Assembly (NCBI GenBank): GCA_963920635.1
Contig: OY987306.1
Span: 10,992,001 to 11,056,000 of the forward strand
DNA from: Pseudeuparius sepicola
Taxonomy: Eukaryota; Arthropoda; Insecta; Coleoptera; Anthribidae
DNA: 64,000 nt
Direction: 5' to 3'
Both the position numbers and the translations under genes were made by a program. Under the pieces are notes generated by a model. It was not told the origin of the DNA. It saw only the letters and a program-made list of their open reading frames with translations, and ran no database searches. Positions 38,501 through 51,208 of this stretch are shown piece after piece. Each line of letters opens with the position of its first letter. The first letter of the stretch is position 1.

Positions 38501-41500
38501 GAATCAATAATGGCTGCTATTATTTCCGAGGAACATTTACGAACCGAGCCGCGTTAGCGGAGAGGGAGTAAAATCCCGAGAGAATAATAGCCATTATTTC
38601 GAGTAGTATATTCTAATTTATTTACGATTAATTGTACAATTTCTGGAGGTGTACAAGTAATAGACTCTTCATTTTCCTCCATCTCAATAAAATAGGGTAC
38701 TTGACGAAATTTTACAAACTTGATAATTAGATCGTTGAGAACCGGTTCAGAACTACTGTTGTTGGAACAATCCAATTATTAGGCAATGACTGAGCCACAT
38801 TCATATTTGGCGCCATCTGTCGCTAATATACATACTGCTTTCATATTTGTGTGACACTGTCACAGATCGGAAAAGTAGAGGTTCCATGCACAAGGATATA
38901 ATAGTAGATTATACCAGGAATCAATAATGGCTGCTATTATTTCCGAGGAACATTTACGAACCGAGCCGCGTTAGCGGAGAGGGAGTAAAATCCCGAGAGA
39001 ATAATAGCCATTATTTCGAGTAGTATATTCTAATTTATTTACGATTAATTGTACAATTTCTGGAGGTGTACAAGTAATAGACTCTTCATTTTCCTCCATC
39101 TCAATACAATAGGTTACTTGACGAAATTTTACAAACTTGATAATTAGATCGTTGAGAACCGGTTCAGAACTACTGTTGTTGGATCAATCCAATTATTAGG
39201 CAATGACTGAGCCACATTCATATTTGGCGCCATCTGTCGCTAATATACATACTGCTTTCATATTTGTGTGACACTGTCACAGATCGGAAAAGTAGAGGTT
39301 CCATGCACAAGGATATAATAGTAGATTATACCAGGAATCAATAATGGCTGCTATTATTTCCGAGGAACATTTACGAACCGAGCCGCGTTAGCGGAGAGGG
39401 AGTAAAATCCCGAGAGAATAATAGCCATTATTTCGAGTAGTATATTCTACTTTATTTACGATTAATTGTACAATTTCTGGAGGTGTACAAGTAATAGACT
39501 CTTCATTTTCCTCCATCTCAATACAATAGGGTACTTGACGAAATTTTACAAACTTGATAATTAGATCGTTGAGAACCGGTTCAGAACTACTGTTGTTGGA
39601 ACAATCCAATTATTAGGCAATGACTGAGCCACATTCATATTTGGCGCCATCTGTCGCTAATATACATACTGCTTTCCTATTTGTGTGACACTGTCACAGA
39701 TCGGAAAAGTAGAGGTTCCATGCACAAGGATATAATAGTAGATTATACCAGGAATCAATAATGGCTGCTATTATTTCCGAGGAACATTTACGAACCGAGC
39801 CGCGTTAGCGGAGAGGGAGTAAAATCCCGAGAGAATAATAGCCATTATTTCGAGTAGTATATTCTACTTTATTTACGATTAATTGTACAATTTCTGGAGG
39901 TGTACAAGTAATAGACTCTTCATTTTCCTCCATCTCAATACAATAGGGTACTTGACGAAATTTTACAAACTTGATAATTAGATCGTTGAGAACCGGTTCA
40001 GAACTACTGTTGTTGGAACAATCCAATTATTAGGCAATGACTGAGCCACATTCATATTTGGCGCCATCTGTCGCTAATATACATACTGCTTTCATATTTG
40101 TGTGACACTGTCACAGATCGGAAAAGTAGAGGTTCCATGCACAAGGATATAATAGTTGATTATACCAGGAATCAATAATGGCTGCTATTATTTCCGAGGA
40201 ACATTTACGAACCGAGCCGCGTTAGCGGAGAGGGAGTAAAATCCCGAGAGAATAATAGCCATTATTTCGAGTAGTATATTCTACTTTATTTACGATTAAT
40301 TGTACAATTTCTGGAGGTGTACAAGTAATAGACTCTTCATTTTCCTCCATCTCAATACAATAGGGTACTTGACGAAATTTTACAAACTTGATAATTAGAT
40401 CGTTGAGAACCGGTTCAGAACTACTGTTGTTGGAACAATCCAATTATTAGGCAATGACTGAGCCACATTCATATTTGGCGCCATCTGTCGCTAATATACA
40501 TACTGCTTTCCTATTTGTGTGACACTGTCACAGATCGGAAAAGTAGAGGTTCCATGCACAAGGATATAATAGTAGATTATACCAGGAATCAATAATGGCT
40601 GCTATTATTTCCGAGGAACATTTACGAACCGAGCCGCGTTAGCGGAGAGGGAGTAAAATCCCGAGAGAATAATAGCCATTATTTCGAGTAGTATATTCTA
40701 CTTTATTTACGATTAATTGTACAATTTCTGGAGGTGTACAAGTAATAGACTCTTCATTTTCCTCCATCTCAATACAATAGGGTACTTGACGAAATTTTAC
40801 AAACTTGATAATTAGATCGTTGAGAACCGGTTCAGAACTACTGTTGTTGGAACAATCCAATTATTAGGCAATGACTGAGCCACATTCATATTTGGCGCCA
40901 TCTGTCGCTAATATACATACTGCTTTCCTATTTGTGTGACACTGTCACAGATCGGAAAAGTAGAGGTTCCATGCACAAGGATATAATAGTAGATTATACC
41001 AGGAATCAATAATGGCTGCTATTATTTCCGAGGAACATTTACGAACCGAGCCGCGTTAGCGGAGAGGGAGTAAAATCCCGAGAGAATAATAGCCATTATT
41101 TCGAGTAGTATATTCTACTTTATTTACGATTAATTGTACAATTTCTGGAGGTGTACAAGTAATAGACTCTTCATTTTCCTCCATCTCAATACAATAGGGT
41201 ACTTGACGAAATTTTACAAACTTGATAATTAGATCGTTGAGAACCGGTTCAGAACTACTGTTGTTGGAACAATCCAATTATTAGGCAATGACTGAGCCAC
41301 ATTCATATTTGGCGCCATCTGTCGCTAATATACATACTGCTTTCATATTTGTGTGACACTGTCACAGATCGGAAAAGTAGAGGTTCCATGCACAAGGATA
41401 TAATAGTTGATTATACCAGGAATCAATAATGGCTGCTATTATTTCCGAGGAACATTTACGAACCGAGCCGCGTTAGCGGAGAGGGAGTAAAATCCCGAGA

Positions 41501-44500
41501 GAATAATAGCCATTATTTCGAGTAGTATATTCTACTTTATTTACGATTAATTGTACAATTTCTGGAGGTGTACAAGTAATAGACTCTTCATTTTCCTCCA
41601 TCTCAATACAATAGGGTACTTGACGAAATTTTACAAACTTGATAATTAGATCGTTGAGAACCGGTTCAGAACTACTGTTGTTGGAACAATCCAATTATTA
41701 GGCAATGACTGAGCCACATTCATATTTGGCGCCATCTGTCGCTAATATACATACTGCTTTCCTATTTGTGTGACACTGTCACAGATCGGAAAAGTAGAGG
41801 TTCCATGCACAAGGATATAATAGTAGATTATACCAGGAATCAATAATGGCTGCTATTATTTCCGAGGAACATTTACGAACCGAGCCGCGTTAGCGGAGAG
41901 GGAGTAAAATCCCGAGAGAATAATAGCCATTATTTCGAGTAGTATATTCTACTTTATTTACGATTAATTGTACAATTTCTGGAGGTGTACAAGTAATAGA
42001 CTCTTCATTTTCCTCCATCTCAATACAATAGGGTACTTGACGAAATTTTACAAACTTGATAATTAGATCGTTGAGAACCGGTTCAGAACTACTGTTGTTG
42101 GAACAATCCAATTATTAGGCAATGACTGAGCCACATTCATATTTGGCGCCATCTGTCGCTAATATACATACTGCTTTCCTATTTGTGTGACACTGTCACA
42201 GATCGGAAAAGTAGAGGTTCCATGCACAAGGATATAATAGTAGATTATACCAGGAATCAATAATGGCTGCTATTATTTCCGAGGAACATTTACGAACCGA
42301 GCCGCGTTAGCGGAGAGGGAGTAAAATCCCGAGAGAATAATAGCCATTATTTCGAGTAGTATATTCTACTTTATTTACGATTAATTGTACAATTTCTGGA
42401 GGTGTACAAGTAATAGACTCTTCATTTTCCTCCATCTCAATACAATAGGGTACTTGACGAAATTTTACAAACTTGATAATTAGATCGTTGAGAACCGGTT
42501 CAGAACTACTGTTGTTGGAACAATCCAATTATTAGGCAATGACTGAGCCACATTCATATTTGGCGCCATCTGTCGCTAATATACATACTGCTTTCCTATT
42601 TGTGTGACACTGTCACAGATCGGAAAAGTAGAGGTTCCATGCACAAGGATATAATAGTAGATTATACCAGGAATCAATAATGGCTGCTATTATTTCCGAG
42701 GAACATTTACGAACCGAGCCGCGTTAGCGGAGAGGGAGTAAAATCCCGAGAGAATAATAGCCATTATTTCGAGTAGTATATTCTACTTTATTTACGATTA
42801 ATTGTACAATTTCTGGAGGTGTACAAGTAATAGACTCTTCATTTTCCTCCATCTCAATACAATAGGGTACTTGACGAAATTTTACAAACTTGATAATTAG
42901 ATCGTTGAGAACCGGTTCAGAACTACTGTTGTTGGAACAATCCAATTATTAGGCAATGATTGAGCCACATTCATATTTGGCGCCATCTGTCGCTAATATA
43001 CATACTGCTTTCCTATTTGTGTGACACTGTCACAGATCGGAAAAGTAGAGGTTCCATGCACAAGGATATAATAGTAGATTATACCAGGAATCAATAATGG
43101 CTGCTATTATTTCCGAGGAACATTTACGAACCGAGCCGCGTTAGCGGAGAGGGAGTAAAATCCCGAGAGAATAATAGCCATTATTTCGAGTAGTATATTC
43201 TACTTTATTTACGATTAATTGTACAATTTCTGGAGGTGTACAAGTAATAGACTCTTCATTTTCCTCCATCTCAATACAATAGGGTACTTGACGAAATTTT
43301 ACAAACTTGATAATTAGATCGTTGAGAACCGGTTCAGAACTACTGTTGTTGGAACAATCCAATTATTAGGCAATGACTGAGCCACATTCATATTTGGCGC
43401 CATCTGTCGCTAATATACATACTGCTTTCATATTTGTGTGACACTGTCACAGATCGGAAAAGTAGAGGTTCCATGCACAAGGATATAATAGTAGATTATA
43501 CCAGGAATCAATAATGGCTGCTATTATTTCCGAGGAACATTTACGAACCGAGCCGCGTTAGCGGAGAGGGAGTAAAATCCCGAGAGAATAATAGCCATTA
43601 TTTCGAGTAGTATATTCTACTTTATTTACGATTAATTGTACAATTTCTGGAGGTGTACAAGTAATAGACTCTTCATTTTCCTCCATCTCAATACAATAGG
43701 GTACTTGACGAAATTTTACAAACTTGATAATTAGATCGTTGAGAACCGGTTCAGAACTACTGTTGTTGGAACAATCCAATTATTAGGCAATGACTGAGCC
43801 ACATTCATATTTGGCGCCATCTGTCGCTAATATACATACTGCTTTCCTATTTGTGTGACACTGTCACAGATCGGAAAAGTAGAGGTTCCATGCACAAGGA
43901 TATAATAGTAGATTATACCAGGAATCAATAATGGCTGCTATTATTTCCGAGGAACATTTACGAACCGAGCCGCGTTAGCGGAGAGGGAGTAAAATCCCGA
44001 GAGAATAATAGCCATTATTTAAAGTAGTATATTCTACTTTATTTACGATTAATTGTACAATTTCTGGAGGTGTACAAGTAATAGACTCTTCATTTTCCTC
44101 CATCTCAATACAATAGGGTACTTGACGAAATTTTACAAACTTGATAATTAGATCGTTGAGAACCGGTTCAGAACTACTGTTGTTGGAACAATCCAATTAT
44201 TAGGCAATGACTGAGCCACATTCATATTTGGCGCCATCTGTCGCTAATATACATACTGCTTTCATATTTGTGTGACACTGTCACAGATCGGAAAAGTAGA
44301 GGTTCCATGCACAAGGATATAATAGTTGATTATACCAGGAATCAATAATGGCTGCTATTATTTCCGAGGAACATTTACGAACCGAGCCGCGTTAGCGGAG
44401 AGGGAGTAAAATCCCGAGAGAATAATAGCCATTATTTCGAGTAGTATATTCTACTTTATTTACGATTAATTGTACAATTTCTGGAGGTGTACAAGTAATA

Positions 44501-44981
44501 GACTCTTCATTTTCCTCCATCTCAATACAATAGGGTACTTGACGAAATTTTACAAACTTGATAATTAGATCGTTGCGAACCGGTTCAGAACTACTGTTGT
44601 TGGAACAATCCAATTATTAGGCAATGACTGAGCCACATTCATATTTGGCGCCATCTGTCGCTAATATACATACTGCTTTCATATTTGTGTGACACTGTCA
44701 CAGATCGGAAAAGTAGAGGTTCCATGCACAAGGATATAATAGTTGATTATACCAGGAATCAATAATGGCTGCTATTATTTCCGAGGAACATTTACGAACC
44801 GAGCCGCGTTAGCGGAGAGGGAGTAAAATCCCGAGAGAATAATAGCCATTATTTCGAGTAGTATATTCTACTTTATTTACGATTAATTGTACAATTTCTG
44901 GAGGTGTACAAGTAATAGACTCTTCATTTTCCTCCATCTCAATACAATAGGGTACTTGACGAAATTTTACAAACTTGATAA

Positions 44982-46815
44982 AACAATTCCTGGGCACTTG
45001 CCTAAGACCCTACGATTATTTAAAAAATATATATTTACGTAATTAGCAAGTTATTAGACTTTCTTTGAAATTTGGCGGGAAAGCACTTATGACGTCACAA
45101 GTGTTTTATAACGGCAATTTGGCAACATAGCGATACCACTGAAGTGTTCTGAGACATAACCTTATTCGGCAGTGAAAGTTGCAAGGAAAGTGAAATTTCA
45201 AAATTCTAACCTCAAACTCCCAGACTTATGATGCCCCGTGAAACCACTTTTAGCGTTGATTGATTCCTTCCTCCATCGACGATTTTAGTCAAGAAGGTTT
45301 TTTTTTTTCGTAAATACTTATTCAATCGTTTTTCCGTAAATTTTTTTGGCTAGGTTGGGCCTAAAGTCCGGAATTCGAGCTCAGTAGGTACTTCTAAGCA
45401 CTAGGCCGAGGTTCTCTCTTTATTAAAAACTCATAATACTGTGTTCTTACTACAACGTAGGTACAAACCTTTGCAGTTTTATCCCATGGATTTTGGCAGA
45501 CGCTAACAGCATCCAATTTCGGCAAATTACGGATTGTCCTTTCAGGGTCCATGTCAATGATACCTTACCTTACACATCTATACCTTACCTTACACATCTA
45601 TAACTAGGTCCGCAAAACAATATAATATACCTAATAGTACATATCAATAACAAACTATAATAAATGGCACAGATATTATCTACTAATATTTTGATTTAGC
45701 GAGGTACGGAATGACAGTTGGCATCACGGGATGTCATCTGCCGATCAGAAAACCATGCGTGTTAGATGACATGTGGATATATGAATATGGTTAGATGCCT
45801 AGGTGGGCGGGTAACGTTGCCAAATACGCGAATATTTCCCCCATTATTGGTACCTGAATATTTATAGTATGTTCGGTATACAGATATTTTAACTAAAGTG
45901 TTACGTGGCAGAGATGAAGGATATAGTTTCCAGCGTGTGCAGCATAAATAGCCACCATTTTAATATAGAGGAGTCAATATACGGAACATATTCGTAATAA
46001 AAAGTCTTTATGTGACAAAATTTGTGTGTGCAATTGCGTTAGTTATTAGATATTCATAGGCAAGCTGGAGATATACTTGAATAGAAGACTGCAATTTGCC
46101 CTTGTTCCACGAATGATTGCAAACGGGCACCGGCAACGTTACAGTTCCGTTTCTCCTGAGAGGCACAGAGTTGCCACGTTTGGCGTTCTGGACAATAGAA
46201 CGACGAAACTGTAGATTTCAGCCTGAACAAAATTGTGCAACTTTGTCTTTAATTATCACAAAAAATAAGGGTTAAAAGCCGTTGTTTCATTTATTACGTG
46301 TTATGTTGGTGCATCTACTGTAAACAGAGTACAATTTTAGAGCAATTAAAAATATTGTCAAGTACCCTATTACACAAACCCTACGCGTTTGACACTGACA
46401 CTTTGAAGTATCATTCCTAAGGGATTAATATATGGCATTAGTCGTAAATAAAGTATAATTATTTTTTCAGTTACATCAACTAAACGCATTTTCTAACTAT
46501 TACACAAAAGTCCTTACTGCTAATTTAGTCCTGGATGCTAATTTAGAGTGTCTTTGACACAAAAGTGGCCAGTTACAATTGAATTAGAGTAAAGGAACCA
46601 TTTGGGAAAAATAATTAAAACACAGCTGGAAACTCGGCGCTCGTATCCTCATCAGTCGAGGCAGAAAATGACCTAGCACATTTGAAAGGGGAGAAGGGTC
46701 TCGCCGAACTTCCGAGCCAGTCCTTCGCTCCGTTGGAGTTTTTAAAAAAATGCCCTGTTTTAGATTTATTTCGGATGACGTTCGTCCTTCGCGCGTCATA
46801 GCTATACATATACAT
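44982..46815. other. Array right flank, no gene identified
   Basis: The transition from satellite to unique DNA is abrupt (AAACTTGATAA then AACAATTCCTGGGC). Contents: a TGACGTCA site at 45,090-45,097 inside a small inverted repeat (CACTTATGACGTCACAAGTG); an exact 20-bp tandem pair at 45,561-45,600 (TACCTTACCTTACACATCTA); and a GC-richer stretch at about 46,620-46,800 whose minus-strand frames show no convincing motif. Confidence 0.5.
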
Positions 46816-46819
46816 ATCT

Positions 46820-47020
46820 ATACAAGAGAAAGTGAAAACAAATCAAAAGGTAGAAATGGTTTGGGAAGCAACAAATGAAGTCCAGGCAGGAGCCAACAGC
46901 ATATTTGCAGCTTCCGTCAGCACATCCCCAATTCGCAGCTTGAACTAACATCGTATATACATTTACACTCACAATCTTACATATCATTGTTGTTATATAC
47001 ATATAGAGGTATTTCCAGGA
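46820..47020 (+). repeat. Dispersed repeat family X, copy 1
   Basis: A core beginning TTTGGGAAGCAACAAATG then CAGGCAGGAGCCAACAGC is shared with 58,443-58,720 and 59,745-60,000 in the same orientation. This copy has the core and right part only. The three copies are diverged. No protein or RNA-gene signature identifies the family; it may be a retroposon tail. Confidence 0.75.
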
Positions 47021-47072
47021 ATATAATTCTGTTAAGAATTTTTTATAGCACAGAAAAATATAAAGTCTACGG

Positions 47073-47524
47073 AAATAGTATACTTCATTACGAGTCTGGA
47101 AATAAAGATTTTTCCGTGCGCGCGTGACAAATTACGTGAGGCGCAGCCGAACACGGGAAGTCATTCAAGCACGGAAAAATCTATTTCTGGACGTGTAATG
47201 AACGATATTTTTTATTATGCTTCTTTGAAAACGGAAACTTAAAACATTTTATCGGCATATTATAATAAATTTAATTGACAAAAAATAAACAATGCAGACA
47301 ATATAGTGTTCGGTATGTATGATGCGTTTCCATGATTACTCTCAAATTATTTCAAAGGTGCTTTGTTGTAATAAATTAGTTATTGTCAGATAAGGTGAAT
47401 AAAACGTCAAAAATATTACAGAAATGTATCTAAATATTGAAACACTTACGAATTAAAATACAAAATAGGTATATGTTAAATATCAGAGAGCATATAGAGT
47501 TTCTTAAATTTAGTTTACTTTGCT
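47073..47524 (+). repeat. 450-bp dispersed repeat, copy 1
   Basis: From AAATAGTATACTTCATTACG onward this matches 63,541-64,000 nearly base for base, with small indels. Its first part is an imperfect inverted repeat (47,085-47,119 and 47,169-47,201) in which CGGAAAAATCTATTTCTGGA is mirrored around a GC-rich centre, GAGGCGCAGCCGAACACGGG. Just beyond the match, a 12-bp-arm hairpin at 47,561-47,600 (AGCGCACGGAAA) echoes the same motif and may be the element's other end. Confidence 0.85.
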
Positions 47525-47600
47525 GTATATTTCTATTTTTAATATTCGGTATTTTTATTCAGCGCACGGAAAGTTTTTCCATGCGCTGTTTCCGTGCGCT

Positions 47601-48994
47601 AGCCCGAAAAACCCCATCTTTCATTATTGCTGAAACAGATGAAAATAAATAAATAGAAATAAAATTACAGCTTGGTATTTAAATAAGTAATACTTTACAT
47701 TAAAAGGTAATTATTTGCATTCACCATTCATTATTGGCTTGATACAGCAAACAGCACAAAAAACAGAACACGAATCACTAACATCTTTAGCAGAGGAATC
47801 TTGGTATCTGGTATCTGAATACAACATATCAACCAGATTTTATACCTATAATATGTTTCCTACCTACATTATAAATATTGCACTTGGTTTATTATTTTGG
47901 TAAGCAGATAAATAAGGTCATTTTTGGTTTTAATAGATATACTTATAACGTTTGAAATGTTTGAAGTTTACCAAGAATATGTAGGTACCTAGCTAGGTTA
48001 GATTTGTAAAAAATCGACCATTCACAAATAATAACTAGGAATATTTTGTCTAAACTTAGCTACAGAGGACTTAGCTACAGCAGGACATTCATAGTTCTGA
48101 AACTATTTGCATTTGCATTACTACATTGCGGATTAGCATAGATGAACGCTCTGAATCTTGGAAACTAAGGCCAATAGCGCAAAAGTTTCTATAATAAAGA
48201 TCTTTTATTATTGGCCAAAGACGGCGCTTCATTTGTTCTTATACCATGGGTTTTTGGACACCCTGAGCATTGTACTACAATTTCTAAGTATACTAATATC
48301 TACTGCGGCAATGCCGAATATCTTGTATGCGATGTGATTACCAGAAATGTAGGCATACAAATTATTTTTGGTTATACGAAATTTGGCAACGTTTTACCAC
48401 GACAGAATTTCTCAGCGATAATATTATAAACCGAATTTTCATTTTCAAAAAGTTATCAGAGGAAAATTGTCTTGATATAGTACATGTTGTATTAATTACA
48501 GCGTACATAGAAATTCACAAAACGCCATAGTTTTTCTTGCGACCTACTACCTGGCAGTGAGGTTTGCTTTCAAGGGCGGAGGTGTCCCGGAGTGTTCGAG
48601 ATGACCCACTACCCACTGTTCATCGAGATGACCCACTGTAGGACCAGTCGCTCTGCTAAGCACAATAATTTTGAAATTATTATAATAATCTGTTTAACCG
48701 GTTGAAGAAGCGAGAATTCTAAATTGTGTTTTGGCAGCTGGTTCTATAATGCTCCTATAAAAAAGTTATCATAGAAAAATTTGTTCAAAGCTCAAAGCAG
48801 TCGATGATAATAAAGAATAAAGAATATAGTCCAGTTATATTAGTCCGGAAAAAGCAGCATCTGCTAATAAAAACCAAGTGAGCCTAAAATTTTTGCATAC
48901 ACCTTTATTTTTACTTTGGAAGCAATGTCTAAAAAGTTCTCATCAATATCGCACTTGCGTTTTTAGCTATTAAGATAAAGGGTCATAAAACTCT
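47601..48994. other. No gene identified
   Basis: Several short plus-strand frames (47,715-47,903, 48,211-48,429, 48,327-48,530) lack recognisable motifs. A short tandem echo, GAGATGACCCACT, occurs twice near 48,599-48,640. The segment at 48,200-48,430 could belong to the decayed gene that follows, but I cannot show it. Confidence 0.35.
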
Positions 48995-48997
48995 TTG

Positions 48998-49951
48998 ATG
49001 ATGCAGGCATGCGGAAAACTTGCTAAATCAATAATCTCTAAATACTTCGAGCCTCGGTGTGATCAAATACTTGCTGATAACGTTGGTTACGTAATTGATG
49101 GTGATTTCTTGCTGCACCGTGTAATATGGCAAAAATCCGATACATTTCATTGTATTATCAAAAGATATGTTGATTATCTACAAACTACAAAAACGTTTCG
49201 GCTCTAACATAATGGTTGTCTTTGATGGATACGGTGACAATAGCAAGAATATAAAAGCGATGGAACAACTTAGACGAACTTTTGGGGTCGTTTTTGACGA
49301 GGCGATGCAAGTGACACTCAGCCAAGAAAGGTTCCTATCCAATCGCTCAAATAAAACTAGATTAATATCAATGTACAAACTATAATCTATCAACATAGTT
49401 GTGAAACAAGCTAGGGGCGATGCCGATGTTTTAATAGTAGAGACGATGCACTTGGAAAATCACATCACAACAGCACTATTATCGTTGGAGAAGATGTAGC
49501 TGTAGAGGAAAAATAAAGCCAACAAGGCTTAACACCGCAGTGAAATTGTTTCACCTACTGTCGCTGCCGCACGCCAACATCTAAGTCGAATGTATTATCA
49601 AGCACAGAACTGGCTTGGTAATGATTTAAAACTGGAAAATGGGGATGGGCGATAAATAATAATGTCTTGGAGCCCATTAGGACTTTATTGCCACCTGCAC
49701 CAGATGTACCTACTTTTAAATAGTATTTTTTGCAAGTGCACTAAAGGATGCACGCAAATTGCACAAAACTGGGGGTGCAGAAAAGTTAGACTGTCATGTT
49801 CGTAGTCCACGATCAATCATGTCACAACGCAAATGTCGATAGCCCTACCGAAGAAAATATTCAGGATGAAGAGTATAATGAGTTTGATTCCTTTGACGTC
49901 TTGGCACAAAATATATCAAAAGGAAAAAATGTTGGGGAGAAAGTAAAATAA
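48998..49951 (+). pseudogene. Decayed nuclease-like protein with Cys-rich tail
   Basis: Three plus-strand frames together follow one protein. Frame 1 (from 48,998) gives CDQILADNVGYVIDGDFLLH and RYVDYLQ. After a frameshift come VVFDGYGDNS, MEQLRRTFG and FLSNRSNKTRLIS. Later frames give ARGDADVLIVE, a STIIVGEDVAV segment, AARQHLSRMYYQAQNWLG, IFCKCTKGC and finally an acidic tail ending at TAA 49,949-49,951. From memory this order (VxFDGY, RGDADxLIV, GEDxDLL, AARQH, FCxCxKGC) matches a multi-copy, uncharacterised family in insects and cnidarians with a PIN/FEN1-like nuclease look. The first frameshift is an exact 7-bp tandem duplication of CTACAAA (49,178-49,191). Further stops lie at 49,383, 49,497 and 49,655. 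No function is expected. Confidence 0.6.
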
Positions 49952-51208
49952 AATAGAAGAGAAGAGAAGGAAGTGTGAACATGGTTGGTTTTACGTATAT
50001 AATATTTTTTAAATAGCATTTTTTAATCTTTGTTTTCTATAATAACCTATAAAAGTGTATGAAAAATTCCTGCTCACTTGAATTTTTTTAGTACATTAAT
50101 CCTTATGTGACTGTATTAAATAGGGATACTAAAAGATGTAATGCGTTCTATGCTTACTTACACTACAGCTACTTATAGGCTTCATTTCATACCCAATGAT
50201 ATCCGATAATCTAAATATTTTCTTTTTTCCTCTTTAGATCGTTCATATATTTGTAGATTTGTTTTTTGGCGCGACAATGAACCCAGTGTTCGTTGTTACC
50301 TCCGTTCTCCGCGAAGGAAATAACCTTAGAAATTTGAAAGGAAAAGTTGCTCAGTTTTATTAAAGGTCATTTTCAGAATATAAAATGTTGCTGTCGTTAA
50401 TATTTTTTTATTGTTCAAGAGAGATGCGTGAATTACAAATGTGTGATATATAGGCATGTAGACCCTTTAAATCACCCTTTATATAAAAGTCTCCATTAGT
50501 TATAGATGGCGTGTCAAAGCATAAAAGTGGGGTAGGTTCTTCATTAACTCTTGCCTTAAAATAAATTGAAAATCTAATTTTCAGTGCCTCTTGATATGGA
50601 GTTGTAGATACATTTCCGGGAACTAAAATTCAATTAAACCGATATCTCTGTTGGAAACAATATTCTCAAAATCACCACCGTAGATATTATTCATTATTCC
50701 AAGAAAAATAAATAATTAGGTAGGTATTGATTCTGTCGGCAGTGAGTAATGCATTTGAGTGAAGTTTCAATTAAAACTAAGTTCCGTTGTCTTAGCATAT
50801 TTAACAGTGCAGCCAAATAAATGGAATTCAATTTCCAAGTTTCATCGTTTCCATTGAAGACAGTTTGCATTTAATTATTGTTTGCAATCGTTTTACCTTA
50901 ACTTGACGAATTTCCAATCTCACCGGTATACCTCCCAACAAGTAATAGTCAAGTTTGTTGTTTATTAGACTCCATGAAAAGTTTTCTTTCCACTTCTTGT
51001 AACTTTAGTACTTTTTGGTCGGTTTTGCCAATCTTTTTGTCTGCTAGAATCACATTTGATGAGAATTTTACGGGCAGGATCTACATCCCGGTAAAATTTT
51101 GTACACTCGCAAGGAAAAACCAACGTAGGACGATTCCCGTAATATTTTGTCTGGGAGAGTGTGAACTAGTTTGTAACAAATGAAAAATTCACAAATCCGA
51201 ACAAAATA
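49952..51208. other. No gene; one diverged repeat copy
   Basis: The segment at about 50,628-50,890 (from ATTCAATTAAACCGATA through GAAGTTTCAATTAAA to TTTGCATTTAATTATTG) recurs in diverged form at 52,818-53,060, on the other side of the nested element. Other open frames here show no motif. Confidence 0.5.

Larger units (their letters stand above)
11751..44981. repeat. Satellite array, about 80 x 417 bp
   Basis: Uninterrupted head-to-tail array of 33,231 bp. Monomers are 417 bp except five of 421 bp with an extra 4 bp in the AATAGTACCTAGATT tract (near 13,867, 19,291, 25,550, 25,973 and 34,732), plus the first monomer at 11,777. Neighbouring monomers differ at only a handful of positions. The left edge starts at GGTTCCATGCACAAGG and the right edge stops at CAAACTTGATAA, so the array is B-(A-B)n, where A is the 169-bp part also found alone at 9,230 and B the remaining 248 bp. 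By the A/C variant at TTCTAATTT or TTCTACTTT, blocks run L1, V4, L7, V6, L9, V6, L5, V17, L11, V14 from left to right. Near-identity implies recent amplification or strong homogenisation, as in centromeric or heterochromatic satellites; chromosomal position cannot be read here. Confidence 0.98.

Noticed and set aside
11751..44981. CRISPR-like array
   Set aside because: There are no unique spacers between repeats; the whole 417-bp unit repeats head to tail in eukaryotic-looking DNA.
11751..44981. Hammerhead ribozyme in the satellite, as known for some insect satellites
   Set aside because: No CTGATGA core is present on either strand of the monomer.
11846..44997. Tandem array of about 75 small protein genes
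   Set aside because: All copies start at TTG, lack an upstream ATG or splice context, share nonsense changes and show residue-changing differences only.
46584..46815. Overlapping minus-strand frames as a transposase fragment
   Set aside because: A KDW..-like start hinted at a pogo-type protein, but the rest does not follow any family I can name.
49178..49396. Minus-strand open frame
   Set aside because: It is the shadow of the plus-strand nuclease-like pseudogene.
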